A DNA stretch of 64,000 nt from JAAXHH01 sp965248395 (GTDB taxonomy: Bacteria > JAAXHH01). The translations under genes and the position numbers were made by a program. The stretch spans positions 2,728,001 through 2,792,000 of the forward strand of contig OZ252103.1 in assembly GCA_965248395.1 (NCBI GenBank). Reading direction: 5' to 3'. Numbering within the stretch: position 1 is the first letter of the stretch; every line of letters starts with the position of its first letter. The notes under the pieces are model-generated. The model had not been told where the DNA came from. It saw nothing but the letters and a program-made list of their open reading frames with translations, and ran no database searches. This document shows, in pieces, positions 1 to 9,494 of this stretch.

Positions 1-679
1 TCTTACGAACCTGGCTGGACCGGTTGGTTATGCCGCCGTGCCTCAGGTTTTCCGTAAACAGTATCGCGTCGCCGGCCTTGACTTCCAGCGCGATCATGCC
101 GGGTTCCTCGTCCGGGTTGCCGCCGTAGGGACAGGGTAGATTCGTCTTATGCGTGCCGGGGACCACGCAGAAAGCGCCCCGGTCCCGGGATACTTCATGT
201 ATAAAGTAGATCATGCGCACCATCATGCAGTCGAGTTCGTTCGCGTTGAAGCCGTACCGGTACTTTTGATTCTCTTTACGTAAGCCGCCGTGTGAGCCCG
301 ACTGGTTCCCGCGGTAGCGTATCCGGATCTCCGAGTTGTTAATCGTGGCTCTGCCCTGGATGACGCGGTCGATATAAGCCATCGTGCGCGCGTCGCTCAC
401 CAACACGTCGAACCGGGTGTCGGCATTCCAGAAGTCTTCGATGATGATGGTTTTTCCTTCCGTGTTCGATCCGTCAACATGGTATCCCTTATCGGGATTG
501 CGGTGATAGTTCGGTCCCCAGGGGCTGACCTTTCGGGGCGGCTCTTCCAGGTGCCGCACCGCGTGTTCTTCCAGTTCGTCCACGGCCGACGAAAGCGACG
601 ATACGGTTTCGGAGTCCAGCATGTCCTCGATCACGATGTAGCCCTGTCGGTCGAATTCATAGCGTTCGGTTTCGTTCAT
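1..679 (-). CDS. Phytanoyl-CoA dioxygenase (PhyH) family protein, C-terminus cut by window edge
   Basis: The minus-strand reading from ATG at 679 gives 226 residues and runs off the left edge. It has the PhyH order: an N-terminal stretch beginning MNETERYEFDRQGYIVIEDM, a first iron-ligand region (GSHGGL, H130), a middle strand CVVPGTHKTNLPCP, and a distal His (NLRHGG, H214) followed by an Arg-containing turn. Known PhyH enzymes are Fe(II)/2-oxoglutarate oxygenases with an HxD...H triad. Here the HxD aspartate position is Gly (HGG), as in this group's other HGx members at 21620-23470. AGGAGA lies just upstream of the ATG, which supports the start. The frame stays open upstream into a PstS-like remnant, so a longer fused product cannot be excluded. 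The substrate is unknown. Confidence 0.85.
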   Translation of the reverse strand, partial: MNETERYEFDRQGYIVIEDMLDSETVSSLSSAVDELEEHAVRHLEEPPRKVSPWGPNYHRNPDKGYHVDGSNTEGKTIIIEDFWNADTRFDVLVSDARTMAYIDRVIQGRATINNSEIRIRYRGNQSGSHGGLRKENQKYRYGFNANELDCMMVRMIYFIHEVSRDRGAFCVVPGTHKTNLPCPYGGNPDEEPGMIALEVKAGDAILFTENLRHGGITNRSSQVRK

Positions 680-988
680 GGCGTCTCCTTCGCTGCCGGT
701 CTCCCATAGTGGAATGAAACCCTCCTGCTCCACGACGGTCTGGCCCTCGTCGCTCAGAATCCGGTCGACGAAAGATGTTATCGCGCCGCGGGGCGAATGG
801 GCGATGTAGAAGTATAGATAGCGGATCAGCGGATAGGTGCCGTTTCTCACTGCGACGGCCGTGGGCAGAACGCCGGCGAGGCCGCAATGGACCGTATCAT
901 CACCGTTACCGATGCCGCCGTATCGGCGCTTGCCGTGCCTACGGTCCGGCCTTCGTTGCCGGTTCGATTTGAAGCATTCCTTCCGCAT
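680..988 (-). pseudogene. PstS-like phosphate-binding protein, C-terminal remnant
   Basis: Translating the minus strand gives RRYGGIG near 925, then VLPTAVAVRNGTYPLIR, YLYFYI, and FVDRILSDEGQTVVEQEGFI followed by PL. This is the order of the C-terminal lobe of PstS-type phosphate ABC transporter binding proteins (GTYPL.R.LYFY, then FvdfvLS.eGQ..v...GFiPL). Only about the last 80 residues are recognisable. The sequence before RRYGGIG is Arg-rich and unlike PstS, and a stop lies at 1004-1006, so no signal peptide or first lobe exists. The first ATG in frame is at 988. The frame then reads without a stop into the PhyH start at 679. I read it as a decayed gene end beside PhyH rather than a functional domain. 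Confidence 0.6.
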
Positions 989-1135
989 GCTGTGAAACGG
1001 CCGTTACAGGGCGTGAAATCCGGGGAAGATCCATGCTGCCAGTATTCAAAAATAACGTATCGCGGGAACCCTGACAACACGCGCGTGGTTCGAGCCGTTA
1101 TTTTGTTGCGGCGACAGTCCACATCAAACTGGGAG

Positions 1136-1164
1136 TTGACTCGCCAGGCCTGAGACTTTATATA
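1136..1164 (+). promoter_or_regulatory. Sigma70-type promoter for the pnt operon
   Basis: TTGACT (1136-1141), a 17-base spacer and TATATA (1159-1164) match the housekeeping consensus closely. The site is about 140 bases ahead of the pntAA start, in a 317-base stretch (989-1305) where I see no convincing gene. The long leader shows no obvious riboswitch or terminator. Confidence 0.6.
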
Positions 1165-1305
1165 TAGAACTCGTCCGGCCGCGACCTGCCGGACCGGTAT
1201 CCAAACGCAGAATCATCGTCAGCACGGGATACGACAGCTATCACGACGTACCACTGCCGCGAGCATTCCCTATTCCAGCATGCGTGAAACAGAACGGAGC
1301 CATCC

Positions 1306-2463
1306 ATGACCATCGGCGTCCCTACCGAAACCTGTCCGGGGGAGCGGCGCGTATCCATCGTCCCGGCCGGGGTTGCCGCCCTGGTCAGGACAGGCTGCAC
1401 CGTCCAGGTCGCCTCCAACGCGGGTCGGGAGGCAGGCTTTCCTGACGCGGTCTACGAAGAGGCGGGCGCCCTGATCGTTGCGGAACGTGAAACCGTATTC
1501 GAAGGAGCCGACGCCGTCGTGCAGGTCAGGGGCGGTGGAGCGAATCCCGTGTCGGGAGTGGCCGACATCGCGCAAGTGCGCGAGGGGCAGTTGGTGGTCG
1601 GCTTCCTGGAACCGCTGTCGGCTCCGGCGGAGATCAAGACGCTCTCCGACCGGGGTGCGACCGCTTGCGCCATGGAATTCATCCCCCGGACCTCCCGGGC
1701 CCAGAGCATGGACGCCCTGTCTTCCCAGGCCAACATCGGAGGTTACAAGGCCGCGCTGATGGCGGCCGAATACCTGCCGAGACTGTTTCCCATGATGATG
1801 ACAGCGGCCGGTACCATCACGCCTGCCCATGTTTTCGTGGTCGGTGTCGGCGTGGCCGGGCTGCAGGCCATTGCCACGTGCAAGCGGCTGGGCGCCGTGA
1901 TTCAGGCCTATGACGTTCGGCCGGCCGTCAAGGAACAGGTTCAGAGCGTCGGGGCGCGATTCGTGGAGTTGGAACTGGACACGTCGGATTCGGAAGGTTC
2001 GGGCGGATACGCGCAGGCCATGGACGAACAGTTCTACGCGAAGCAGCGGGAGATGATGGCCCGCGTCGTTTCGGAAAACGATGTCGTCATCACCACGGCC
2101 GCCGTACCCGGTAAGCGGGCCCCCGTGCTGGTAACCGAAGACATGGTCAGGAGCATGCGACCCGGATCGGTCGTGATCGACCTGGCCGCGGAACGCGGGG
2201 GAAACTGCGAGATTACGGAACCGGGCAAGACCGTCGTCAAGCACGGCGTGACCCTCGTGGGCGAGGTGAATATCCCTTCTACCGTGCCGTTTCACGCCAG
2301 CCAGATGTATTCCAACAACATCGTGAATTTCCTGAAGCTGATGATCAACGACGGCGCCCTGGACACGGAAATAGACGACGACATCGTGCACGGAGCGACT
2401 GTTGCCCGCAACGGCGAGATCGTCAATGAACAGGTAAGCGCCCTCCTTTCCGAATCCGGGTGA
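1306..2463 (+). CDS. pntAA: NAD(P) transhydrogenase alpha subunit part 1 (domain I, NAD(H)-binding)
   Basis: This 385-residue protein matches domain I of proton-translocating transhydrogenase, the part that binds NAD(H) and exchanges hydride with NADP(H) on domain III. It starts MTIGVPTETCPGERRVS, the usual N-terminus of the alanine dehydrogenase/PntA fold. The MDALSSQANIGGYKAAL motif is near residues 130-147 and the Rossmann loop VGVGVAGLQAIA near 178-189. It ends after domain I with no membrane part, so the alpha subunit is split, as in Rhodospirillum rubrum. GGAG precedes the ATG. pntAB follows 37 bases downstream. The three genes probably form one operon under the promoter at 1136. Confidence 0.95.
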   Translation: MTIGVPTETCPGERRVSIVPAGVAALVRTGCTVQVASNAGREAGFPDAVYEEAGALIVAERETVFEGADAVVQVRGGGANPVSGVADIAQVREGQLVVGFLEPLSAPAEIKTLSDRGATACAMEFIPRTSRAQSMDALSSQANIGGYKAALMAAEYLPRLFPMMMTAAGTITPAHVFVVGVGVAGLQAIATCKRLGAVIQAYDVRPAVKEQVQSVGARFVELELDTSDSEGSGGYAQAMDEQFYAKQREMMARVVSENDVVITTAAVPGKRAPVLVTEDMVRSMRPGSVVIDLAAERGGNCEITEPGKTVVKHGVTLVGEVNIPSTVPFHASQMYSNNIVNFLKLMINDGALDTEIDDDIVHGATVARNGEIVNEQVSALLSESG

Positions 2464-2500
2464 CAACCAGCGCGCAAACGATCGTAGCGAGGAGTTTTAT

Positions 2501-2782
2501 ATGGGTGAAACCATAGCCATACTGACCATATTCGTCCTGGCGGTGTTTGTTGGATTCGAAGTCATCACCAAGGTCCCGCCCATTTTGCACACCCCGTTGA
2601 TGTCCGGCTCGAACGCCATATCCGGCATCACGATCATCGGCGCCATACTCTCGACCGGAAGCCAGTACACGACGCTGACCACCGCCCTCGGCTTCGCCGC
2701 GGTAGTCTTCGCGACCATCAACGTGGTCGGCGGCTACCTCGTTACCCACCGAATGCTGGACATGTTCAAGAGAAAGGAGTAG
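2501..2782 (+). CDS. pntAB: NAD(P) transhydrogenase alpha subunit part 2 (membrane)
   Basis: A 93-residue, very hydrophobic protein with three likely membrane helices: a first near residues 3-22, a second around SGITIIGAILSTG, and a third around LGFAAVVFATINVVGGYLVT. It ends in the basic tail MLDMFKRKE. This is the membrane fragment of the split alpha subunit, which with the PntB helices forms the proton channel. GAGGAG is well placed ahead of the ATG. It sits between pntAA and pntB, four bases before pntB, as expected for this complex. Confidence 0.93.
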   Translation: MGETIAILTIFVLAVFVGFEVITKVPPILHTPLMSGSNAISGITIIGAILSTGSQYTTLTTALGFAAVVFATINVVGGYLVTHRMLDMFKRKE

Positions 2783-2786
2783 GCGG

Positions 2787-4187
<1,401 letters not shown>

Positions 4188-4240
4188 CCGCGGCACACCG
4201 GGATCATGCGACAGGAAGAGACTACCGGAAGGAATACCCG

Positions 4241-5422
4241 ATGGCCGCCATAGGAACGCCGTTGTCCACTTCGGCGACCCGGGTACTGATGTGCGGTTCC
4301 GGTGAGTTGGGCAAGGAAGTGGCCATCGAGCTTCAGCGCCTCGGCGTTGAAGTAGTCGCGGTTGACCGCTACGCCCACGCTCCCGCCATGCAGGTAGCCC
4401 ACCGTTCCCATGTCGTGGACATGCTGGACGGATCAGCCCTGCGCGCGGTAATCGAAAAAGAAAAACCCGATTTCGTCGTACCCGAAATAGAGGCCATAGC
4501 CACCGACGCGCTGGTAGACATGGAGGCGGAAGGCATCCGCGTCGTTCCCACCGCGCGAGCCGTCCACCTGACCATGAACCGCGAGGGGATTCGAAGACTC
4601 GCCGCGGAAGAACTCCATCTCTCCACGTCTCGTTATCGATTCGCCGAGTCTCGCGAAGAGTACGAATGCGCGGTGACCGAAATCGGATTGCCCTGCGTGA
4701 TCAAGCCTGTCATGAGTTCCTCCGGCAAGGGACAGAGCACTGTACGCAAGGGGTCGGAAGTTGCCGGCGCCTGGCAAAGGGCGCATGACGAGGCCCGTGG
4801 CGATGCGGGCAAGGTGATCGTCGAAGGATTTGTCGAATTCGACTACGAAATCACGTTGCTGACCGTCCGGCATGTCGGCGGGACGGACTTCTGCCTGCCG
4901 ATCGGCCATGAACAGATCGCCGGTGACTACCGGTACTCCTGGCAGCCGCAGCCCATGAGCGACAAGGCCTGGGAGCGCGCCAGGAGAACCGCTGAATCGG
5001 TAACCGGCGCCCTGGGCGGACACGGCGTTTTCGGCGTTGAACTGTTCGTAAAAGGCGACGACGTGATCTTCAGCGAGGTTTCTCCCCGGCCCCACGATAC
5101 CGGCATGGTTACGCTCATCTCGCAGGACCTGTCCGAATTCGCCCTGCACGCGAGGGCCGTGCTGGGACTCCCGATTCCCGGGATACGCCACCACGGTCCT
5201 TCCGCCTCCGCGGCACTCGTGGTGGAGGGGGAGTCGGACCGGGTGAGGTTCGGCAATCTAGGCGCCGCCCTTGCCCAGCCGGACACCGGCTTGTTTCTGT
5301 TCGGCAAACCCCTGGTATCCGGTCACCGGCGTCTCGGCGTCGCCGTCGCCCGCGGTCCGGATATCGACACGGCCCGCGTAAAAGCCGCCCAGGTTATGGA
5401 AGCCGTGCGCGTTGAACTGTAG
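4241..5422 (+). CDS. purT: Formate-dependent phosphoribosylglycinamide formyltransferase
   Basis: A 393-residue ATP-grasp enzyme of the PurT type, which uses ATP and formate to formylate GAR in purine synthesis without folate. Diagnostic stretches are VLMCGSGELGKEVAIELQRL near the N-terminus, VVPEIEAIATDAL, PCVIKPVMSSSGKGQS near residues 150-165 (ATP loop), EVSPRPHDTGMVTLISQDLS near 285-305, and a C-terminal VAVARG segment. AAGGAA lies at a suitable distance before the ATG. It follows pntB by 53 bases and may share its transcript. Full length, no oddities. Confidence 0.95.
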   Translation: MAAIGTPLSTSATRVLMCGSGELGKEVAIELQRLGVEVVAVDRYAHAPAMQVAHRSHVVDMLDGSALRAVIEKEKPDFVVPEIEAIATDALVDMEAEGIRVVPTARAVHLTMNREGIRRLAAEELHLSTSRYRFAESREEYECAVTEIGLPCVIKPVMSSSGKGQSTVRKGSEVAGAWQRAHDEARGDAGKVIVEGFVEFDYEITLLTVRHVGGTDFCLPIGHEQIAGDYRYSWQPQPMSDKAWERARRTAESVTGALGGHGVFGVELFVKGDDVIFSEVSPRPHDTGMVTLISQDLSEFALHARAVLGLPIPGIRHHGPSASAALVVEGESDRVRFGNLGAALAQPDTGLFLFGKPLVSGHRRLGVAVARGPDIDTARVKAAQVMEAVRVEL

Positions 5423-5500
5423 CGAACCGGCGTACCGGGCGATGGATACGGAACCGGACGGCATCGGCAGCGCCCTGCATCACCGGCGAAAGGAGGGATG

Positions 5501-6358
5501 ATGCAAACGCAAAAGGACCTCGAGATCAACGTGGACGAAAGAGACTGGGCCACCCTGACCCGGGGCGAGCGTATTCGGATGATCGAGGAGGAAGGCTACC
5601 TGATCATACCGGACTGGATTCCTTCCGGCTACCTGGCCGAACTTAAACAGGAAAGCGAAAAACTCGAAACGGTCGGACGGGACTACAGCGATAAGCAGCG
5701 GGGCTGCCGGGATCCCCATCTCAGGAGCCGCAGACTGGCCGATTTGATCGCGTACGAACCCACGGTACGATTCCTGGAGGAATTGTTCGGCGACGGCCTC
5801 GTTTTTATCCACTACACCTACGACCGGTCCGAACCCGGAACACCGGGCATCAGTCTCCATACGGACGGACAGCCATACGGATCGAAGATATTCGGATACG
5901 AGGGGAGTTGCCCCATTACCGTCAGGGTACTCTACTATCTCGATGACCTGACGCTGGACGTCTCTCCATTTCGAGTCGTGCCCAGGTCCCATCTCTGCAT
6001 GCACGCGGACGCCCACCCGTACAAACGGTACGCTCGGCATCCGGAAGAGGTAGTCGTACCCTGTACCGCGGGTTCGGCCTTGTTTCTCAACCACCGGGTA
6101 TTTCACGGCACCCTGCCCAATACCGGTAACCGGACGCGGTCCATGCTTGCGGTGGCCTACCGGCCGGCCTGGGCCGGTCCTATTGTCGACGTGGCGCCAC
6201 GGGACTCGTCGGACCTGGAACGGATGCCAGATTCGGTCCGGCCCTACCTGGGAGATCCCAGTATGCGTGCGTACGAGTTCGAAGTCGGCAACAAACCGGA
6301 AGGAATGTCGGTCGAAGCGCCGGGCATGAATCCGAGCAGGTGGGAAAGGCGCGCGTGA
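5501..6358 (+). CDS. Phytanoyl-CoA dioxygenase (PhyH) family protein
   Basis: A 285-residue Fe(II)/2-oxoglutarate oxygenase-like protein with a complete facial triad: HTD at about residues 120-122 (SLHTDGQPYGS) and the distal His in NHRVFHGTLPNTGNRTRS near 202, followed by Arg for 2-oxoglutarate binding. Two ATGs stand side by side at 5498 and 5501. AGGAGG at 5491-5496 is almost touching the first, so the second is the better start. The N-terminal segment WATLTRGERIRMIEEEGYLI is typical of bacterial PhyH proteins. The substrate cannot be inferred. A ThuA-domain gene follows, a pairing that suggests small-molecule or sugar-derivative catabolism (inference). Confidence 0.88.
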   Translation: MQTQKDLEINVDERDWATLTRGERIRMIEEEGYLIIPDWIPSGYLAELKQESEKLETVGRDYSDKQRGCRDPHLRSRRLADLIAYEPTVRFLEELFGDGLVFIHYTYDRSEPGTPGISLHTDGQPYGSKIFGYEGSCPITVRVLYYLDDLTLDVSPFRVVPRSHLCMHADAHPYKRYARHPEEVVVPCTAGSALFLNHRVFHGTLPNTGNRTRSMLAVAYRPAWAGPIVDVAPRDSSDLERMPDSVRPYLGDPSMRAYEFEVGNKPEGMSVEAPGMNPSRWERRA

Positions 6359-6458
6359 CCGACCCGAACAGTCCATCGTCATACCCTGTTTTGGAGTAAA
6401 CTGGATACCGTTTTTCATAACAATCAATCGATCGTCTTGCAACCACAGGAGTGATTCC

Positions 6459-7103
6459 ATGCCGAAGGCCTTATTCGTCTGGGGGGGCTGGGAAGGACAC
6501 GAACCCAAGCAGTCGCAGGACATCTTCATCCCGCTGCTGGAGGCGGAAGGATACGATATAACGCAGCGCGACACGCTCGACGCGTACCTGGATGCCGAAG
6601 CCATGCCCAAGTATGACCTTATCGTGCAGACCGTGACCATGGGTGCGATCACCGGTGCGCAGGAGAAGGCGCTCCTGGATATTGTCGCCGCCGGGGCCGG
6701 ATTCGGAGGGTGGCACGGAGGCCAGGCCGACGCCTTCCGCAACAACACCAATTACCAGTACATGGTGGGCGGACAATGGGTGTCCCATCCCGGGGGGATA
6801 ATCGACTACGAAGTCAACATCACCGATCACGAAGATCCTATCACAGCCGGGTTGAGTGACTTCGCCATGCGCTCCGAACAGTATTACATGCATGTCGATC
6901 CGTCCAACCAGTTGCTCGCGACCACCACCTTCAGCGGGGACCACGACGCGTGGATCGAGGGAACCGTGATGCCGGCCGCCTGGAAAAGGTCATGGGGAAA
7001 AGGCAGGGTTTTCCACTGTACGCTGGGCCATGTCGCCGCCGATTTCGACGTGCCGGAAGCGCGGGAAATCGTGCGGCGTGGACTGATCTGGTGCACCCGA
7101 TGA
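6459..7103 (+). CDS. ThuA-domain protein (class I glutamine amidotransferase-like fold)
   Basis: A 214-residue protein that begins MPKALFVWGGWEGHEPKQSQ and contains the ThuA hallmark GFGGWHGGQADAFRNNTNYQ near residues 80-100, followed by VGGQWVSHPGG, DHEDPITAGLSDF, SEQYYMHVDPSN and a C-terminal GKGRVFHCTLGHVAADFD. ThuA proteins are linked to trehalose and other sugar use, but the biochemical reaction is mostly undefined. There is no signal peptide, so it should be cytoplasmic. CAGGAGTG precedes the ATG. It is 100 bases downstream of the PhyH gene and probably cotranscribed with it. Confidence 0.85.
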   Translation: MPKALFVWGGWEGHEPKQSQDIFIPLLEAEGYDITQRDTLDAYLDAEAMPKYDLIVQTVTMGAITGAQEKALLDIVAAGAGFGGWHGGQADAFRNNTNYQYMVGGQWVSHPGGIIDYEVNITDHEDPITAGLSDFAMRSEQYYMHVDPSNQLLATTTFSGDHDAWIEGTVMPAAWKRSWGKGRVFHCTLGHVAADFDVPEAREIVRRGLIWCTR

Positions 7104-7111
7104 TTTTATTC

Positions 7112-7140
7112 TTTACATTGTTGACCTAGATATATATATT
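7112..7140 (+). promoter_or_regulatory. Probable promoter for the peroxiredoxin gene
   Basis: TTTACA (7112-7117), 17 bases and TATATT (7135-7140) lie in a short A+T-rich gap between the ThuA gene and the peroxiredoxin. A second possible -35, TTGACC, sits at 7121-7126. I see no clear OxyR or PerR operator. Confidence 0.45.
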
Positions 7141-7219
7141 AATGGTACTGAATAGAGGGTCAGGCCGCTGATCACATACCGCAACTATTTCTTTAGCAAG
7201 CAATTGCAGGAGGATTGTC

Positions 7220-7852
7220 ATGGCGTTACGTTTAATGGATGAAGCCCCCGATTTCACGGCCGAAACCACCGAGGGAACTGTCCGTTTCCACGAATGGCTC
7301 GGTGACAGTTGGGGTATTCTCTTTTCCCATCCCGCGGATTACACGCCGGTCTGTACCACGGAGCTGGGTTACATGGCCAGGATCGCGGGCGAGTTCGCCA
7401 GGCGCGATGTCAAGATTCTCGCCATCAGCGTGGATCCCCTCGATTCACACCGGGGCTGGATCAGCGATATCAACGAGACGCAGAACGCGACGGTGAACTA
7501 CCCGATGATCGCGGATCCCGACCAGGAAGTCGCCCGGTTGTACGATATGATCCATCCGAATGCCGATGACAAGATGACCGTACGGTCGGTATTCGTCATC
7601 GGACCGGACAAGAAGATCAAGCTGATGCTGACCTACCCCGCGTCCACGGGCCGCAATTTCGACGAGATCCTGCGTGTCGTGGATTCCCTGCAGTTGACGG
7701 CCAATCACAAGCTCGCCACGCCTGTCAACTGGACCAGTGGCGAAGACTGCATCATCGTACCTGCGGTCACCGACGAAGAAGCGGACAAGACCTATTCCGA
7801 TATCCGCCGCGTGAAGCCCTACCTGCGTTACGTGAAGCAGCCCCAGGGTTAA
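7220..7852 (+). CDS. Peroxiredoxin, 1-Cys (Prx6) type
   Basis: A 210-residue AhpC/TSA protein that reduces hydrogen peroxide and organic hydroperoxides. The peroxidatic Cys45 is in SHPADYTPVCTTELG, with the conserved Pro and Thr of the Prx active site. The long C-terminal domain (ANHKLATPVNWTSGEDCIIV, then PYLRYVKQPQG) is typical of the Prx6 group, which lacks the usual resolving Cys. Another Cys (C176) is present in the EDCIIVP segment common in this family. AGGAGG precedes the ATG. The gene has its own promoter region and a terminator directly downstream, so it is probably monocistronic. Confidence 0.93.
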   Translation: MALRLMDEAPDFTAETTEGTVRFHEWLGDSWGILFSHPADYTPVCTTELGYMARIAGEFARRDVKILAISVDPLDSHRGWISDINETQNATVNYPMIADPDQEVARLYDMIHPNADDKMTVRSVFVIGPDKKIKLMLTYPASTGRNFDEILRVVDSLQLTANHKLATPVNWTSGEDCIIVPAVTDEEADKTYSDIRRVKPYLRYVKQPQG

Positions 7853-7891
7853 TTGCGGTTTCAATCTGAATAACTCCTTAATTTGAATGAG

Positions 7892-7924
7892 CAAAAAGGC
7901 GCCTTAAACGGGCGTCTTTTTTTT
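7892..7924 (+). terminator. Rho-independent terminator after the peroxiredoxin
   Basis: AAAAAGGCGCC, a short loop and GGGCGTC followed by eight T form a stem of about ten pairs (one G-T wobble). The site is 40 bases after the stop codon. It is the clearest intrinsic terminator in the window. Confidence 0.85.
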
Positions 7925-8015
7925 ACCCCATCCTACCCTGCCTGTTGAAGCGTGTACAACCCCTGATGCGGACCACGGGCATTCCCATATTCGAAGCTGG
8001 ACCTTTCGTTTTCTC

Positions 8016-8060
8016 TTGACCAGAGGTATCATTTACGTTAATATGATATCATAATGATAT
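8016..8060 (+). promoter_or_regulatory. Promoter with palindrome upstream of the SPFH gene
   Basis: TTGACC (8016-8021), 17 bases and TAATAT (8039-8044) make a fair sigma70 promoter. A perfect 10-base palindrome, ATGATATCAT (8043-8052), overlaps the -10 and start region and is followed by a further partial copy, AATGATATT. The block is much richer in A+T than the surroundings. A repressor operator is plausible, and the ribbon-helix-helix protein encoded at 9204 would be a natural candidate to bind it (inference). Confidence 0.45.
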
Positions 8061-8102
8061 TATTTTGTTATTTATAAACCAAGTATTCCAGGGGGTTGTA
8101 CC

Positions 8103-9005
8103 ATGTTTTCGGAGAAGATGCCTTTTAAGTTCAACGGCTGGAAGGCGCTGGTCTGGCTGATTGTACTGATCCCGGCCACGGCGATTGTAATGGATTTGAC
8201 GATCACGTTTGATCCACCGGTTCTCGAGCAGGAGATGTCCGTTCGAGACGTGATTCTTCTGTTATTTCTGTTTATACCTGGATTCGCCGTGCTGGGATTC
8301 TCGTTCAAGGGATTCTTCACGCTGGAACCGAACGAAGCCAGCGTACTTACGTTATTTGGCAGGTACACGGGGACGGCTAAGGAGCAGGGTTTCTGGTGGG
8401 TGAATCCCCTCAACAGCAAGAAGAAGATCTCTCTTCGTGCCAGGAACTTCGACAGCGAGCGCCTTAAAGTAAACGACAAGAACGGTAATCCGATCGAAAT
8501 ATCCGCCGTCGTCGTCTGGTGCGTGGAGGAAACCGCCCAGGCTAGCTTCGACGTGGACGATTTTATCGAATATGTACAGGTGCAGTCGGAATCGGCAATC
8601 CGGCACCTGGCTACCCGTTACGCTTACGATCTGACCGAAGGCGAGACCACAAGCCTGCGATCGTCTATCGACGAAGTGTCGGAGGCTCTCGGGGAAGAGA
8701 TCCAGGAGCGCGTGGGCGCGGCGGGCGTAACCGTTTCCGAAGCCCGGATCAACCATCTGGCCTACGCTCCGGAAATCGCCCAGGCAATGTTGCAGCGCCA
8801 GCAGGCCGATGCCATCATCGCCGCGCGCCAGAAGATCGTAGACGGGGCGGTGGGCATGGTGGAAATGGCCCTGGAGAAACTGAAAGATCAGAACGTGGTC
8901 GACCTGGATGAAGAGCGCAAGGCTGCCATGGTAAGCAATCTCCTCGTAGTGCTTTGCAGTGATTCGTCCACGCAACCTATCGTCAATACCGGTTCATTGT
9001 ACTGA
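8103..9005 (+). CDS. SPFH/Band 7 domain membrane protein
   Basis: A 300-residue protein with two N-terminal membrane helices (about residues 14-32 and 50-66) and an SPFH/Band 7 domain: EPNEASVLTLFGRYTGTAKE, FWWVNPL, RARNFDSERLKVNDKNGNP, then a coiled segment AQAMLQRQQADAIIAARQKI. SPFH proteins form large oligomeric membrane microdomain scaffolds and often regulate proteases. The C-terminus LLVVLCSDSSTQPIVNTGSL is typical of a bacterial subgroup distinct from HflK/HflC and stomatin; a stomatin-type paralogue is encoded at 48665. The start follows a GGGGG-containing Shine-Dalgarno region. The adjacent DNA-binding protein suggests a self-regulated unit (inference). Confidence 0.9.
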   Translation: MFSEKMPFKFNGWKALVWLIVLIPATAIVMDLTITFDPPVLEQEMSVRDVILLLFLFIPGFAVLGFSFKGFFTLEPNEASVLTLFGRYTGTAKEQGFWWVNPLNSKKKISLRARNFDSERLKVNDKNGNPIEISAVVVWCVEETAQASFDVDDFIEYVQVQSESAIRHLATRYAYDLTEGETTSLRSSIDEVSEALGEEIQERVGAAGVTVSEARINHLAYAPEIAQAMLQRQQADAIIAARQKIVDGAVGMVEMALEKLKDQNVVDLDEERKAAMVSNLLVVLCSDSSTQPIVNTGSLY

Positions 9006-9029
9006 TACCATTACGCACAGGAATCCAGG

Positions 9030-9140
9030 ATGCACGGTCATCAACTGTATTTAACAAACGGCTGGCGTCTGCTCACTGGTTTCTGGAATCCGGAGTCATT
9101 GAAGCGCGCCATTGATGCGCAGACAGGCGGCGAAGTCTGA
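9030..9140 (+). CDS. Possible 36-residue small protein between SPFH and RHH genes
   Basis: The ATG at 9030 opens MHGHQLYLTNGWRLLTGFWN and a stop follows after 36 codons. It lies 24 bases after the SPFH stop in the same direction. There is a weak CCAGGA immediately before the ATG and no recognised domain. It could be a true small partner of the SPFH protein or chance. Only conservation in relatives would decide. Confidence 0.25.
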   Translation: MHGHQLYLTNGWRLLTGFWNPESLKRAIDAQTGGEV

Positions 9141-9203
9141 TATTGGCGCAAAGAGATCAAACTAGAAAACGATTGACGGCAACCATCGGGATATCTTACT
9201 ATC

Positions 9204-9377
9204 GTGCCAGACAAAAAGAAATCCCTGCTGCTTCGGATCAACACCGCACTCTGGAACGACCTCAATGCCTGGGCACAGGATGAACTACGAAGCGTAAACG
9301 CTCAGATTGAATATGTATTGCGCGAGGAAGTACGCCGGCGGAGGAAACGAAGTCGGCGCGAAAAAGAGGGGGAGTGA
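9204..9377 (+). CDS. Arc/MetJ-like ribbon-helix-helix DNA-binding protein
   Basis: The GTG start at 9204 gives 57 residues: a beta strand KSLLLRINTALWNDLNAWAQ, then DELRSVNAQIEYVLREEVRR and a highly basic tail. This is the Arc-type ribbon-helix-helix pattern (strand for DNA contacts, two helices, RSVNAQIE..L turn). Such proteins bind operators as dimers of dimers. No ATG is available in the frame and a stop lies at 9174-9176, which forces GTG. No strong Shine-Dalgarno sequence is seen. It follows the SPFH gene in the same direction without a terminator, so it may repress the palindromic promoter at 8043 (inference). Confidence 0.7.
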   Translation: MPDKKKSLLLRINTALWNDLNAWAQDELRSVNAQIEYVLREEVRRRRKRSRREKEGE

Positions 9378-9494
9378 CGGCGTGTGGCGTGGATTCGGAG
9401 GAAGACGTCCTGCATCAAGAAGGCAAATCGCCTTGCTAAAATGACGCGTATCCATACACCTTGTCATAACCTGTGATTGTGGGAGATTTGTCAA

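Noticed and set aside
1270..2466. Open frame of 398 codons on the minus strand
   Set aside because: Antisense to pntAA, with low-complexity His/Arg/Gly-rich composition and no motif.
8041..8062. Fur-box-like A+T-rich palindrome
   Set aside because: It lacks the GATAATGATAATCATTATC spacing; kept only as a generic palindrome.
9041..9265. Minus-strand frame of 74 codons
   Set aside because: It is opposite the RHH gene and has no ribosome-binding site or family features.
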